Counted from the stretch's first letter, positions 1 to 14,739 are shown. The stretch is 64,000 nt of DNA from Cristatella mucedo (GCA_009760855.2 WPIO01000017.1:372001-436000); one strand, 5' to 3'. Program-made: numbers and translations. Notes: generated by a model not told the origin, from the sequence alone.

Positions 1-5
1 CTGGG

Positions 6-13
6 TGACGTCA
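6..13. promoter_or_regulatory. Perfect CRE octamer over the CREB stop codon
   Basis: TGACGTCA, the palindromic CREB/ATF binding site, spans the stop codon of the CREB reading frame. Whether it is bound is unknown. Confidence 0.5.
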
Positions 14-155
14 GTCCTTGGAATTGCAGTACAGCTCTTTTAGAGACTTGAGCTCGTCCATCAACGTCTTGTTCTGATTCTCCAACACGGCCACCCTGTT
101 CTCCAGACACTTGATGTAGTCCTTCTTCTTGCGACGGCACTCCCGGGCTGCCTCC
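11..155 (-). CDS. CREB1: CREB terminal coding exon: basic region end and leucine zipper
   Basis: Reading on the minus strand from the acceptor CCGCCGCAG at 156-158, the exon completes a split arginine codon, then encodes EAARECRRKKK, the leucine zipper and the C-terminus LYCNSKD, followed by TGA at 13-11. It has 47 full codons, matching the conserved CREB C-terminus almost residue for residue. The acceptor has a GCC-repeat tract instead of a T-rich polypyrimidine tract, which is unusual. The stop codon overlaps a perfect CRE octamer (6-13). Confidence 0.95.
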
Positions 156-772
156 CTGCGGCGGCGGCGCGACGTCGATGGTGAGCGAGCGCTGCGAGGA
201 GGCGCCTCTGCCGCTGGCAGGCGCACCCACCCACCCACCGCCACGCAGCGGCACGGCGCGGCAAGCTGCGGCGGAGCGCGCACGATAGAGCGAGCCGAAA
301 GAACAGCCGTGCTCAGCGGGCACGTGACCGTACCCCTCCCCCCACAGAGCGTGCCGGCCGACGGACGCTTCAGGAACGCACGGCAGGGCTAGGCGGGTCT
401 GGTTGCACTAGGACTCCCGAGTAGCAGAAGGCTTCAAACCAGAGGGGAAAAACGAAGAGCACTTCGAGACAGGCTACCCACGAAATTAAGGCCATACGCA
501 GCACCAAGTCCAAAGCTCTAGCAGACACATTTTAGCATAAGGTCACCTTATTCCAATGAAGCCTAGCACAGGCATTAGCCAAGGAGCATGCCGATGGCCA
601 AGGCCAAGGCCAGCACGTGTCCCAGTGGGATGCCTTTGTAGCATTGCCTTAGTCAGCCTCGCTGCTGCTCTGACCAGTTGCCTCGGCGCCCTAAGGCAGA
701 GTCGATGGGTACTCGGCGCGCACCTGCTGATGGCCGCGTCGAGAGAGAGAGAGAGAGAGAGAGTGAGAGAGA

Positions 773-858
<86 letters not shown>

Positions 859-2742
859 CAGAGACAGCCGGAGACAGACAGAGAGACGGAGCCCTAAGTC
901 AGTCGTCGCCAGGGCTACGTTGGGCGCCCTAGAAACGCACTACTCCTCGTCATTCGTTAAATAGGCCAGTGCCCGGCCACGAGTGAGCCACAAAAGGAAT
1001 TTTTCCGCTGCTGCAACTTATGACTGGAAGGCCTGCACAAAATGGATGTGCACGACCGTGGTAGGTACCAAATACGACCGAGTCTGTGGTGTGACATACA
1101 GGTCTGTACAGAGTTTACAGTGCGTACCATATGATTCATTTGTATATGATTCATTTGTATAGCGCCCAAAGAGAACCAAATCTTTATTCAGGCGCTTCAC
1201 ATATGCCTCAGGGCTCGAGTCCACGACCTCAGCCAGACCTTGGTCGGGGCGAGCACCTTAACCGCTGCAGCTTAAGGGACATGCAGGCTAGCATATATTT
1301 TTCTTCCACTGTGTGGAGCCATAGCAGCGTTCAACAATCCAGTTAAGTCAGAACACTTGCCCACCCACCGGCATCGTCGAGAGTCCCGTACGATGATAGC
1401 ATCTGACACAGGAAGTAAACTATCACGTCGTACCTAGGTGCCGATGCTGCAGCCACAAACAGCACGTGACCTTAAACTCACACTTCGGGCCTCTTCGATT
1501 CCCAAGTGGAGAGGAGAGCAACTGCAAAATTTCTCTATGAGCACGGCGACACCCAACCCACAGGGTGAATAGGATCAGAATCACCTGTTCTTCAGCAGAC
1601 GAAGCTCGCGCTTTCGAGAGACTTCTTCGGTAACTTGGCCGCCTGCTCCCAAGCTGCCCGCTGACGTCACGACCACACTTTGTCCCAGAGACCCACCGGT
1701 TGCCAGCTGGTACGCTTGCACGCCGGATGCTGGAATGAAGTACTGGTTACCGTCCGGGCCCTGCGCGTACTGCACAATTGTGGTGCCAGTGGCTCCGCTG
1801 GAGTTGCTCATCGTCAGGGTCTGCAGGCCTTGTCCCGAGCCGTCACCGTGTGTGGCTATTTGTATCGATGCTGGGATCACTGCAAGCAAAATGAAAAGTC
1901 TGCTGCTGCTGCTGTGCCTTGCAGTGAAATCGGGTGATGAGGTAGGATAGGCACGCACGGCCGATGTGCCAATTCAGGCAGGCCTGATCGATCTAGCACT
2001 GGCAGACACCACGGCGACCGCTCGCTACAAGAGAGAAGCAGCTAGGGCAGCCACCGCCAGAAATCAGGCGGTGCCTTGCTGCACGTATTGGAGAAGTGGA
2101 GGGGAGGTGGTGGTGGGCACCCGGCTTCTGTAATCTTGCACTGGTGGTATAGTGTACGTGGAGGGGCGTGGAGGACTACCGGATGTGAAGCCGAGGTACA
2201 ATGAGCTGTACAAAAAATGCCAGGTTAGGGATCAGATTCTGGACTCTCACATCGATGACTGCTGGGGGGGGGGGAGTGCCAAGCTACATCAGCGTCGCCA
2301 AAGTGATGAAGGCCCCGTCCACATCCGCAACGCTACCCCTAATGCAGTGCAAGCTTGTGATTCAGCTTCCGAGGGCCACTGTAATTGTTCTGTCCACGGA
2401 TTCAAGTTGACGACCCGTGATTACGGAAGTGAGACACTGAATACTCCTTCATGCAGCCTATGGCAGCCCTTAGCACTAGTACACTCTGGGCTAAAGGAGC
2501 AAGCAGAATGGTGTAGGCCATTAATGGCCGGTTAATGCAGTCCTGCCAAAGGCTTGGATGGAAGAACGACATGAATGACAAATGAGTATGCATCCTATAA
2601 GTGCAACATCGATGCCCAAATTAAGAAGAGCTGGTGCACTACCATCACACATCTTTGATGAGGTGAAACTACAAGCACATAAACACGAACACACACACAC
2701 ACACAGACGCACACACACACACACCTGCACTGACACACACGT

Positions 2743-2831
<89 letters not shown>

Positions 2832-5800
2832 TGCACACACCTGCACTGACACACACGTGCACACGTATGTGCACAGTGACAAAAACAGCAGGCACATTGA
2901 CACACCCACAGTGACACACATACATCAACACATACGAAATAAATACACTTACACACCAGCACATACCCACCGACAAAGGACACACACACCGACAAACAAC
3001 ACGGCGACACAAATATTGCTAAAGCTAAAAAAGGGCATTGCTATGGCACAGCAAGCTTGATCATAGCGTTGGCACGCCGAGCAGCAGGCAGCAGACGAGG
3101 ACTGGCCCACAGCGTACCGACTGTACTTCCTGACTGGTAAAGCGTCGCTTGGGAGGAGTTCGTAGTCGCCTCTTGGCTGCCTTGGTTGTCAGAGCTCGAG
3201 TTGGTATTGCCTTCCTCTTCAATCTTTTCCATCATGGACGGTGGGTCTTGAGCAAGATTCTCAAATATTTTCCTGTGCCCAAATCATATTGATATTCAAT
3301 GCTCACTCACACTCTAATGTTCAAATCTTACCGTGAAACTCGGTCAAGAACAGTCCTGGTTTGCGCAATGCCAAAACGAAAAGAAAGTATACCTGTATGA
3401 TGGGCGCCTGTTCAATATTTCTCTCCTGCTCTTTCTCCCATCGGGATCATCACCAATATCAACTTCGTCAACAACCTGGAGTTAATTTGAATATGTATCG
3501 ACCCTAGCAGCTCTCAAAAGCCCGAGCTACTTGGCATGGCATGATAGGTCAACGTTTAGATTAAGCATTACACGTGGATGACATGGAATGCTTCTTAGGC
3601 AGGCTCGACCAGTGAGTGCTGGCAGTCGAATTTCCTGCTCCAACCGCTTGCTTGCCATAATGAAGGAATGGCCAAAGAAAAAGGCATCAAGTGGGCAAAT
3701 GATGTGCTCCTTGCAGCACCTTTTCGAGTATTGTGTGAAGTTCTTTTTGCTTGGTAAAGCTCATCTCAATGTTGTTACATAAAGAGTGTGGATTAAATAA
3801 AGACTCTTAATATGTAACATTATTTCCATTAACTATGCCGGGCTCCGATTTAACCTCGGAGTGAAATTGGGTGCACACATTTTCAAAATATACTACCGAC
3901 AGGTCACATCGAAAGCCGTTCTAATCGATAGTGAGGGAGACACAAATGCATTAGGTAATAATAAAAGATAGCAAATGTATGCCACGATTTTGCTCATCAG
4001 TTATGCTGAGCTGAGAAGATGATTCCTGCCATATAGTATAGCCACCAATCACCCAAATCCTATGTGGCCATACACAAAACTAATCAGTACTTAGCAAGGC
4101 ACCAAGCAGATCAGCAATTACAATTTAAAGACTGCAGAATGAATGAGGTGAGCACTAGTTTTCAGCTAAAGCCCTGTCGAGCCGGCAAGTGAGCAAAGGT
4201 CTCCAAAACAGAAGGTTGACCAGAAGACTGGCCAACTGTGGCATTACAAAGCCCATCTGAGCCTTGCATAACGTGCCAGCATAGCCCCATAGCGCGCTGC
4301 CTGCTGGACAAGCGCTCCACGCGAAAGTCAGCTGTCATACTCAGGTATCGGCACACACCAGCTGGCACCAGCACATTATTTTGCTTTAGTATAAATCAGA
4401 CAATAGTGATAGTGAACGAGGACTCAAACAGCGCGGATGAGACAGTATGCCGTCAGGGTACTTCACAAGTACCATAGCATGCTGGCTTTGAGCACGAAAG
4501 TCAGCTGACACAGTTAGTATAAGCATACGGGTCATATGCACAGTGAAGGCAACCCCCCCCTGACCACTCATTATAGGACATGCTAATACTGATTTATATG
4601 CAACGGGTGTATCCATGCTGTACTTGCACATGCACACAAGTTGAACACTTTTATTCAGCACGCTATTCAGTAGAAATCGTCCTGTCAACTGCTGCAAAAC
4701 TCAGCCACTCGTCTCGACAAGGGTGTTGATGCCACACCAGCTTAGTTCTGATAGGGAGCTTCACTGGCTCCCCATCATGCATCGAATAAATTTCAAGATC
4801 ACCTGTCTGGCTTACAGGTCACTTAACTCGCTAGCACCAGCCTTCTTTTCTGAACCCCTTGCTCCTCCAGTCATGCGATGGCACACCACCCACTCCTCAG
4901 CATCTAGTAATCTTTAAAGTCCCTCGCACTAAAATGAAATCTTTTGGCGATCAAGCTTTCAGCTCGTATGAACCAAAAGTCTGCGCTCACTTGTAGCTAT
5001 GGTTGCTACCTGAAATTCAATCAAGTTTGCCCGCGTCCAGCTGCATAACATTGCTAAAAATCGGGCTTGTTTAGACAGGAATATCGCACGTAAATTAGTC
5101 CATGCATTTGTGACATTCTGTCTTAACTTCTGTGATTCATTGCTTGCTGGTCTACCGGTCTGTGCAATAAGGTGCTTACAGCTGGTGCAAAACTCTGCAG
5201 CTAAGCTTGTCTCTCGTGAGCATCACAGTTAACACATCACACCACTTCTTGCCAAACTGCACTGATTCCCAGTCAAGCAACACATCGACTTCAAGGTTTT
5301 GCCAATCACTTTTAGATGCCTTCATTCTTTAGCTCCAGCTTATCTCTCAGATCTACTGCCCCACCAGGCCAAGCATCGTACCACCCGCTTTTCGGAATCC
5401 AACAGTTTACCAATACCTCGTACAAACCTCAAATCCTATGGAGACCGTGCATCTAGTTTGTGTGCTCCCAAAGCCTGGAACTCCATCCTGACTTGCGTCA
5501 GAACATCCCCTGACTTGACCACATTTTAAAAGAACTTGAAAATATACCTATTTAGGACAGCATTTAGTGGGTCCCTGTGTTCGTCCTTCATGTGCCTATG
5601 CGTGCTGACACTGCATGCTGCCATTAACCACACTTGCTCGCTGACCCTGTGCATATCACCCCTAACCATGTTATTCTTGTTGTTTATTGAGAATGCTACC
5701 ACTAACCATTCGATCGTGCTTTCTTTGCAGCAAATGTAAAGTGCCTAGAAAGAGATTGAGTTCTCCGAGGGCGCTATGTATCAGATGTACAATCTAGGCT

Positions 5801-7630
5801 TTCACTTCTATGCGGATGACACTCAGTTGTACCTTTGCTTTGATCCCTCCCAGCCTTCGAGCACCTCAAATTCTCCAAACTCACTAGCTGCATGTATTGA
5901 TGACATCCGATCATGGATGGCAGCAAATTTTCTAAAACTTTACAATGATAAAACTAACTTACTAGTTATGGGCAAACCCAGTGTGATCCAGAGATTGGAA
6001 AGGGTGACTCTCAAAATTGGCTCTGCCAGCATATCTCCAGTTGAATCAGCTCGAAATCTAGGTGTCATATTCCAAAGCGACCTCTCGTTAGACGACCATA
6101 TCAGCTCCACAGTCAAATCCACCTATTTTCAGCTTCATAACATTGCTAAAATTCGGGCTTGTTTAGATAAAGATACCACGTCCAAGTTGGTCCATGCATT
6201 CGTGACATCCCGTCTCGACTTCTGCAACTCACTGCTTACTGGCCTGCCAGCATGTGCGATCAGGCGATTGCAGCTGGTGCAAAACTCGGCAGCTAGGCTT
6301 GTCTGTCGTGAGCTTCGCAGTTGCCACATTACTCCACTTCTCGCCGACCTGCACTGGCTACCAGTCAAGCAACGGATTGACTTCAAGGTTTTGTCGCTCA
6401 CTTTTAGGTCCCTTCATTCTATGGCTCCAGCCTATCTGTCAGATATACTACCCCATCAGGCCAAGCATCGTACCACCCGCTTTTCGGAATCCAGCAGTCT
6501 AGAAATACCTCATACAAACCTCAAATCCTTTGGAGACCGTGCATTTAGTTCATATGCTCCCAAAGCCTGGAACTCCCTCCCGACCTGCGTCGGAACATCC
6601 CCTGACCTGACCACATTTAAAAGGAACCTAAAAACACACCTATTTAGGACAGCATTTAGTGGGTCCCTGTGATTCGTCCTTGATGTGCTTATGCTTGCTG
6701 ACACTGTGCATGCTGCCACTAACCACATTTGCATGCTGACCCTGTGCATGTCACCCCTAACCATGTTATTCATTTCGTTTGTTTTTTCAAGCATGATTTT
6801 ACTTACCATTTAGTTGCATTTCACTTTACAGCAAATGTAAAGCGCCTAGAGAGAGATTAAGTTCTCTGAGGGCGCTTTATCAAGTAAATTATTATTATTA
6901 TTATTATGTATCATTATTGTTATTACTATTATCAATCAAGTCTCAACTGAAGGCACATCTGCCCGGTCAGCTTTCCTTTTACCCCAGAGAACTTATCTTT
7001 TTGTTTCATTTCTGCATGCTTTGTATACTTAGCTGCAATGATTCAGTGCATTTTACGAGCCAGAGGTTATACTAACCGGTGGCAATGAGTGTCTTCATCT
7101 TTGCCTAGGCATATTGGCCTAAGCAAGATACTTCTTGCTTTATGTCACCCCTAACCATATTATTCATTGTGTTTGTTTTTCAAGCATGATTTTACTTACT
7201 ATTTAATTGCATATCACTTTGCAGCAAATGTAAAGCGCCTAGAAAGAGATTAAGTTCTCAGAGGGCGCTTTATCAAGTGCAATATTATTATTATTAGTTC
7301 CATGATTGATACCGTGCACGTGATAAACCACAGGGCTAGTCATTCTTTTGGAAAGCACCTGGGTAGAGATTTAGTTCTTTAAAGGTGCCATACAACCAAC
7401 CTATTATTGTTATTAGTATTACTTCAGTGGGGTTACTAAGCAAGTTACATAATGGCCCTGCTGTGGTCAATCTACATTATCCCTGCTGTGCTGATCTAAA
7501 TTAATTAAATTAGTCTAAATTAGTATTTGAACCTTCTCGAACAACAACAATGAGAGGAATACAAGACAACACACCAACTTACTATGGCAATCGTAGTACC
7601 GTCACTGCCGTCGTCATCCATTCCATCCAT
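11..7630 (-). CDS. CREB1: CREB/ATF1-family bZIP transcription factor, five coding exons
   Basis: cAMP-response-element-binding protein: a nuclear bZIP dimer that binds TGACGTCA and recruits CBP/p300 when its kinase-inducible domain is phosphorylated. I assembled exons 7583-7630, 3393-3475, 3118-3272, 1585-1879 and 11-155 on the minus strand. All introns are GT-AG and every split codon stays in phase, giving 241 residues. Residues 33-44 carry RREILNRRPSYR, with S42 equivalent to the PKA-site serine. Residues 97-182 form the Q2-like activation domain. The basic region spans about 184-209, and the zipper leucines are L211, L218, L225 and L232. The intron inside the bZIP (KN-R/EAAREC) is a known conserved CREB position. 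Vertebrate CREB has about 330-340 residues; the Q1 domain is not seen here, so either it is absent or its exons were missed. The four 3' exons are near certain; the first exon is inferred. The 3' UTR runs off the window. Confidence 0.9.
741..890. repeat. (GA)n microsatellite in a CREB intron
   Basis: Almost pure GA dinucleotides to about 846, then GACA-type degeneration to about 890. Open frames across it (poly-Ser/Leu, poly-Arg/Glu) are repeat artefacts. Confidence 0.95.
1131..1275 (-). mobile_element. SINE1 copy, tRNA-derived, in a CREB intron
   Basis: Read on the minus strand it has the SINE1 layout: an A-box-like GGTTAAGGTGCTC, then GGTCTGGCTGAGG, a B-box-like GGACTCGAGCCC, then the 3' tail with the GCGCC...GGCGC hairpin. 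Its terminal tail unit (atgattcatttgtat) is duplicated at 1131-1160. Confidence 0.8.
1585..1879 (-). CDS. CREB1: CREB Q2 activation domain and start of basic region
   Basis: The acceptor TTTGCTTGCAG precedes TG-ATC-CCA, and the exon ends AAC-AG followed by donor GTGATT. It encodes the GQGLQTLTMSNSS and IVQYAQGPDGNQYF stretches typical of the CREB Q2 domain, then SRKRELRLLKN. Phases 1 in and 2 out agree with both neighbouring exons. A CRE octamer (1662-1669) lies inside the coding sequence. Confidence 0.95.
1662..1669. promoter_or_regulatory. CRE octamer inside CREB coding exon
   Basis: A second perfect TGACGTCA, encoded by the Val-Thr-Ser codons of the Q2 domain exon. Binding is untested. 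Confidence 0.4.
2689..3003. repeat. (CA)n microsatellite in a CREB intron
   Basis: A pure CA core runs at about 2747-2824, flanked by an imperfect duplication of a block containing cctgcactgacacacacgtg (near 2725 and 2839). The poly-His/Thr and poly-Cys/Val frames are artefacts. Confidence 0.95.
3118..3272 (-). CDS. CREB1: CREB exon: C-terminal part of the kinase-inducible domain and linker
   Basis: The acceptor GGGCACAG leads to G-AAA-ATA, completing the arginine of RRPSYR-KIF. The exon encodes KIFENLAQDPPSMMEKIEEEG, then an S/T/N/Q-rich linker ending LYQSGSTV. Its donor is GTACGC. Its 155 bases are exactly one base, 51 codons and one base, so both junction codons rebuild correctly. It aligns with the vertebrate KIL..LSSDAPGVPRIEEEKSEEE segment. 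Confidence 0.93.
3393..3475 (-). CDS. CREB1: CREB exon: kinase-inducible domain with RRPSY phosphosite
   Basis: This 83-base exon follows acceptor AACTCCAG and ends TCA-TAC-AG with donor GTATAC. It encodes an acidic lead-in, VVDEVDIGDDPDG, then RKSRREILNRRPSYR, the PKA consensus and CBP-binding helix of CREB. The intron to the next exon is only 120 bases. It starts in phase 0, which fits the putative first coding exon. Confidence 0.92.
3476..4724. other. CREB intron, no recognised feature
   Basis: AT-rich intronic sequence. I saw no Q-rich CREB exon and no clear repeat. Two short similar blocks (gaaagtcagctg near 4324 and 4496) suggest a small local duplication. Confidence 0.5.
4725..5015 (+). 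mobile_element. LINE C fragment (RT C-terminal region)
   Basis: The translation contains ELHWLPIMHRINFKITCLAY and LNSLAPAFF, the conserved segment after the RT domain of L2/CR1-type LINEs. It is 5' truncated, and a stop interrupts it near 4915. It lies in the CREB intron, antisense to CREB. Confidence 0.75.
5016..5775 (+). mobile_element. LINE A copy, 5' truncated
   Basis: It begins at the QLHNIAK segment, runs through the RT C-terminal region (HSLAPAYLSDLLPHQAKHRTTRFSES) and the 3' UTR, and ends with the terminal hairpin AAAGTGCC...GGCGCTA. Several in-frame stops show it is dead. Confidence 0.85.
5776..6912 (+). mobile_element. LINE A copy with an open 298-codon RT C-terminal frame
   Basis: It is truncated just before the catalytic box ([10 protein letters not shown]). 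The frame stays open to the family's C-terminus (LFRTAFSGSL, stop near 6670). The 3' UTR follows, with the terminal hairpin AAGCGCC...GGCGCTT and an (ATT)n tail ending near 6912. It abuts the tail of the previous LINE A copy. Fingers and most of the palm are missing, so it cannot be autonomous, but the open frame shows it is young. Confidence 0.9.
6930..7425 (+). mobile_element. Three LINE 3'-end fragments
   Basis: 6930-7135 reads SQLKAHLPGQLSFYPREL, a decayed LINE C-terminus. 7141-7297 is a 3'-UTR-only LINE A copy with hairpin and (ATT)n tail. 7345-7425 is a more diverged tail (gaaagcacctgggtagag). All lie in the CREB intron. Confidence 0.7.
7583..7630 (-). CDS. CREB1: Putative CREB first coding exon
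   Basis: ATG at 7630 begins MDGMDDDGSDGTTIAI and runs into donor GTAAGTT at 7582-7576. An in-frame TAA sits two codons upstream, so this is the first usable ATG. The exon ends in phase 0, exactly what the KID exon needs, and no stop arises at the junction. This is inference: 16 residues give no homology signal, and a separate Q1-domain exon could still exist in the 4.1-kb intron. Confidence 0.5.
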
Positions 7631-11160
<3,530 letters not shown>

Positions 11161-11163
11161 ATT

Positions 11164-11325
11164 GAATAGCCTTATTTATATAGCTGCAGAAGAGCTGCTG
11201 CAGCTATCATTCCTGCATGCGCTGACGAATACAAAAGTTTACTTCTGCAGGACCCGAACCCACAACCTCAGTATTGAAATGCAAGCACTTTTCAGCCAAC
11301 AAAGCATTAAGAACACATTTGCCAA
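11164..11325 (-). mobile_element. Diverged SINE2-like copy
   Basis: On the minus strand it has a tRNA-like part with the B-box-like GGGTTCGGGTCCTGC, followed by a tail like other SINE2 copies (AGAAG...CTATATAAATAAGGC). Confidence 0.5.
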
Positions 11326-11454
11326 AAAAAATTCCACATCCTAGGAGTCACACAAAGAAGCAATATAGTATGCAACACGTGTGTCTGCTTGCACCTCGAT
11401 TGGCTAATCAAGCTTCAGTAAAACATCCGGTTTTGCACATGCAAGCACAAAGGC

Positions 11455-11595
11455 AGGGCCCTGGTTTGGCCGTGGGGTATAGGTGCTTGCCTTTGACGAC
11501 CGAGGTCAGGGCTCGAGCCCTGAAGAACATGTGAAGCACCCGTACTGAGACTGGGTTCTCTTCAGGCATCATACAAATAAAATTATATATTTATG
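11455..11595 (+). mobile_element. Diverged SINE1 copy
   Basis: tRNA-like head with GGTGCTTGCC...CGAGGTC and B-box-like GGGCTCGAGCCC, then GTGAAGCACC...GGGTTCTC and an A/T-rich tail. It is older than the other copies, judging by mismatches to the hairpin. Confidence 0.65.
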
Positions 11596-11992
11596 CCAGC
11601 AGCTCCTGCCTGTGGACTTGCTTGGTTGGGTCAAAGTAGTTCCGTCACCAAAGACGAATGCTGTACCACCTTGCCATTTGACAGAAGTGCGCCATCTTGC
11701 CATGTGAGACAACTGTCCCATCTTGCGGCGTGACGGACTTTCTCGCTTTAATTAGTAGGATATTTAAAAGATGGCCCGAAACAACTCAAGATTACAATGG
11801 AGCCACAGAAACAAAAAACAGCTAACGAGTTGAATGGTAACCAAAGAATCCAAGAACTTTTGAAAACTGTTTTCGCATCACATAAATTCGTTTGGGCAGA
11901 CCGAGCCTTCAAAAATTAAGCCGCAACTTTCTGATGCAAGCCAGCTAATACATCGCATAAATGTACAAACACATGCAGGCGCACGCATTTGG

Positions 11993-12040
<48 letters not shown>

Positions 12041-12914
12041 GCTCACATGCAATCACGTACACACACCCGTATGCTTGGTGATACTACATATTCTCACCAG
12101 ACATGACGTACTTCTGTTCAGGCACTTCGAAAGCACAAAGCAATAGATTTGGTCCTCTTCGAGCAATATGAAAATGCCTTAATATATAATTAGCACAATT
12201 TAAGGACACACGAGTGCATACGTGTTCATCGAATCCTTTTTTAAATTCAGGTACTACCTCACGTGGCTACGCCAGTGCGCATCTACATCACATGCCCGTG
12301 TTCGTGTGCATATTAAGTAGTGTCAAATCGAGCTTGCCCTTCTACCGGAATAAATGGTCTGCTTCATCACTACCAGTGTGTGGAGCCCTGCATCTCGCAT
12401 TAGAAGAAAGACTGGTCGTCAGGTTTTGAAACACGGGCCATGTGGCTGGTGGGAGCGACTCATCATTAAAATATCTGGCACGAAACAAACGCCGACTCCG
12501 AGCCGACAGGCTTTCACAAACATACACACTGGTGCTATATCTTAGGCGGACCAACATAGAAAACCGGCAGCATACGCCCGAGTGAATCTTTTAAAGACTG
12601 CACTTTCGGTTCATAAACTCCAAAAGTCAGGAGTTAGGAGCTTACTCCTGACTGCCATCGCGACATCTTCTCACTCGGTATTGGAAAAAACCCACCCATT
12701 CCTCACTGTCTTTGCTCTACCCGTGTGAATTTTCACCTGCAAGCTGGTGAAAATTCTGTGCTACTAACACTGTGCTCGCAGTCACTAGCCGATCAGCATG
12801 CCTCCATACTATAGTATCGTGAAGTGCCCATAACACGATTTAGTTCTTCTATGCCAAGCTCGGATGCAGCCGGACAGTCGACCTGGCTTCGTCGAGAGCA
12901 AACAGCGAATCCAC
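11596..12914. other. Unassigned stretch with an (AC)n microsatellite
   Basis: (AC)n occupies 11995-12036. I recognise nothing else. Confidence 0.5.
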
Positions 12915-12921
12915 AACTCTA

Positions 12922-12956
<35 letters not shown>

Positions 12957-13013
12957 GCTCAGCGTGAATTAATGTGAATTGCAGGACACATCGAGCATCG
13001 ACACCTTGAACGC
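12915..13013 (+). pseudogene. 5.8S rRNA pseudogene fragment
   Basis: AACTCTAAGCGGTGGATCAC and the following CGTGCGTCGATGAAGAGC match the 5' half of metazoan 5.8S rRNA. GTGAATTAATGTGAATTGCA and CATCGACACCTTGAACGC match its middle. About seven to twelve bases of the GCAGCCAGCTGC helix are missing, and similarity stops before the GCGGCC 3' half. No 18S or 28S sequence lies alongside. It is therefore a dispersed, non-functional copy. Confidence 0.85.
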
Positions 13014-14739
13014 CATACACAAGTCTTAAACTTCGTTATTATTTGAGACAGTGCGACCGTTTGAATCTCGGTGCTACGGGATGAGGGGAGGTGACTAGGC
13101 TGAGCTCTGTGCACGACGCCAAACATGTAGATCAGGATGAAACTGCTGCCGCCGGACGGAAGAACTGGCTGAACGGCACGCCCAACCACTCGGTCTAGTT
13201 AACACGAGTTTTACGGAACTGATCACTCAGAGCGCCGTGTATAGAAACGAGTCGACATGCGGGCAAGGCGGTCGCGCTGTACCACACGAAACACAGCAGA
13301 CCGAAGTGTATGGCAATGCACCAGGTCTTCGCCGTCGAACACCAATAGGCAGTGCGGCGGGGAGTGAGAAATTTACGCAGCCAGTCGCCGAGCGAAATCC
13401 GCAAGTGACCAATGCCACACACAGTCAGTGTAGGAGACGCACGGTGCCGACTACGTACTACCCTAACGCACGAGAGTTCGGAAAAAGCCACGACATCACC
13501 CCAAAAGCCAGTAAACTCGCAACAACAGCGAATTAACTGCAATGAACGTAGAGCCGCCTAGTCGGGGCGTTCCAACGACACAGCTGGAGACAGCAGTAAC
13601 GCGGGCAACTGGCCTGCGAGGAAACCCGGCCGCGGGCTGTAAGCGCGCGCACACGCGACAAAAGCGTGGATGGCAAGCAGGAGGTCAAAAGTGGTACGGC
13701 ATTTTATTACGCGAAACTCAGGCAGCTGCTCGGCAACTCCCGCGTAAACTATCCAAGCACCGACTAGGTTCACGCGGGTCAAGCTAAGTAACTCGTTAGT
13801 AGATGCGTAATAACCAATGGATCGGATATACACGCCATACGAACGATCTCACCAGCTACGCATTTTTCGTCAGCGGTTTCGCGGTAATCGTACGCTTACT
13901 TCCGATTAATACGTAACGTCCACGTCAAAGAGCAGCTTACGCGTCACGGAGGTGAGGCCTTGAAAATGGTGTGCATATGTGTGACGTGTGCCCATCCGCT
14001 GGTCTGCTGCCATTATAGGCCATGTCAACACAAGATTTCTGGCGGCTCCATAGAGTGTATATCCGGCGAAAGATGTTTTAAATTAAGTTGTGCACAAAAC
14101 TATATCTCGCACGCTGGTCGGAAAATTTCAACACAAAATGCTACGTACAAAGGGCGATATATATTACTCCGCCGATAGGGTGGAAGGGTGTGAGGCCGCC
14201 GGATGTCACCCCCTCCTGAGGGACCTCGGATTTCCTGGTGCACGTTGTGCGGTACCCCGAGCGCAAGCGCCGTCAACTGACGATCAAGCGGCGTCCGAAT
14301 CGGGAGCAGACGCATATTTGCTCCCGTGGGGCTATCGTTTGCTTCCCAGCGGTTTAGCATCCGTTTGCCTGGCGGGCGTTGTCAGCACACAGTATGTCGG
14401 CATGGTCGCTACGCTGCCGTTTCTTACCAGACCGGCAACAGGGAGTCGGTCGGAAGGCTGTCATCTAGCACTCGTTCATCCTGAGTATTTTGCGCTGGCT
14501 CCGCGATCTAAATCAGAGTCCCTCCAACGTGCAGCTAGGTCCCGAGGCACGAATAATTGACTGCCCCCATGGTTTTGAGCTCTATGGCGATGCTTTGATA
14601 AGTGCACTACGATCAAGTTGGTCGATGTCCTTTTTGTTTTTACATCCCAAAGCAATTCCTGCAGGTCGGCGTGTGTGAGCCATGAACACCTACAATTGGT
14701 TCAAACTCTTTTTGCTGGGCTTGTCGGTAGTTAACGTTG
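13014..14739. other. CpG-rich stretch without recognised gene
   Basis: Moderately GC- and CpG-rich, especially 13200-13950. The longest frame (14090-14560, 156 codons) has no recognised domain and no splice context that I can support. Confidence 0.4.

Noticed and set aside
2521-3012. Cys/Val- and His/Thr-rich frames up to 163 codons
   Set aside because: They follow from the CA/TG microsatellite and lie inside a CREB intron.
5940-6809. Minus-strand frames over LINE A copies
   Set aside because: They are antisense shadows of the plus-strand RT coding sequence.
12915-13013. A functional 5.8S rRNA gene or rDNA unit
   Set aside because: An internal helix and the 3' half are missing, and no 18S or 28S sequence is adjacent.
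14090-14560. 156-codon plus-strand frame
   Set aside because: No domain, no supporting splice sites, and no homology that I recognise.
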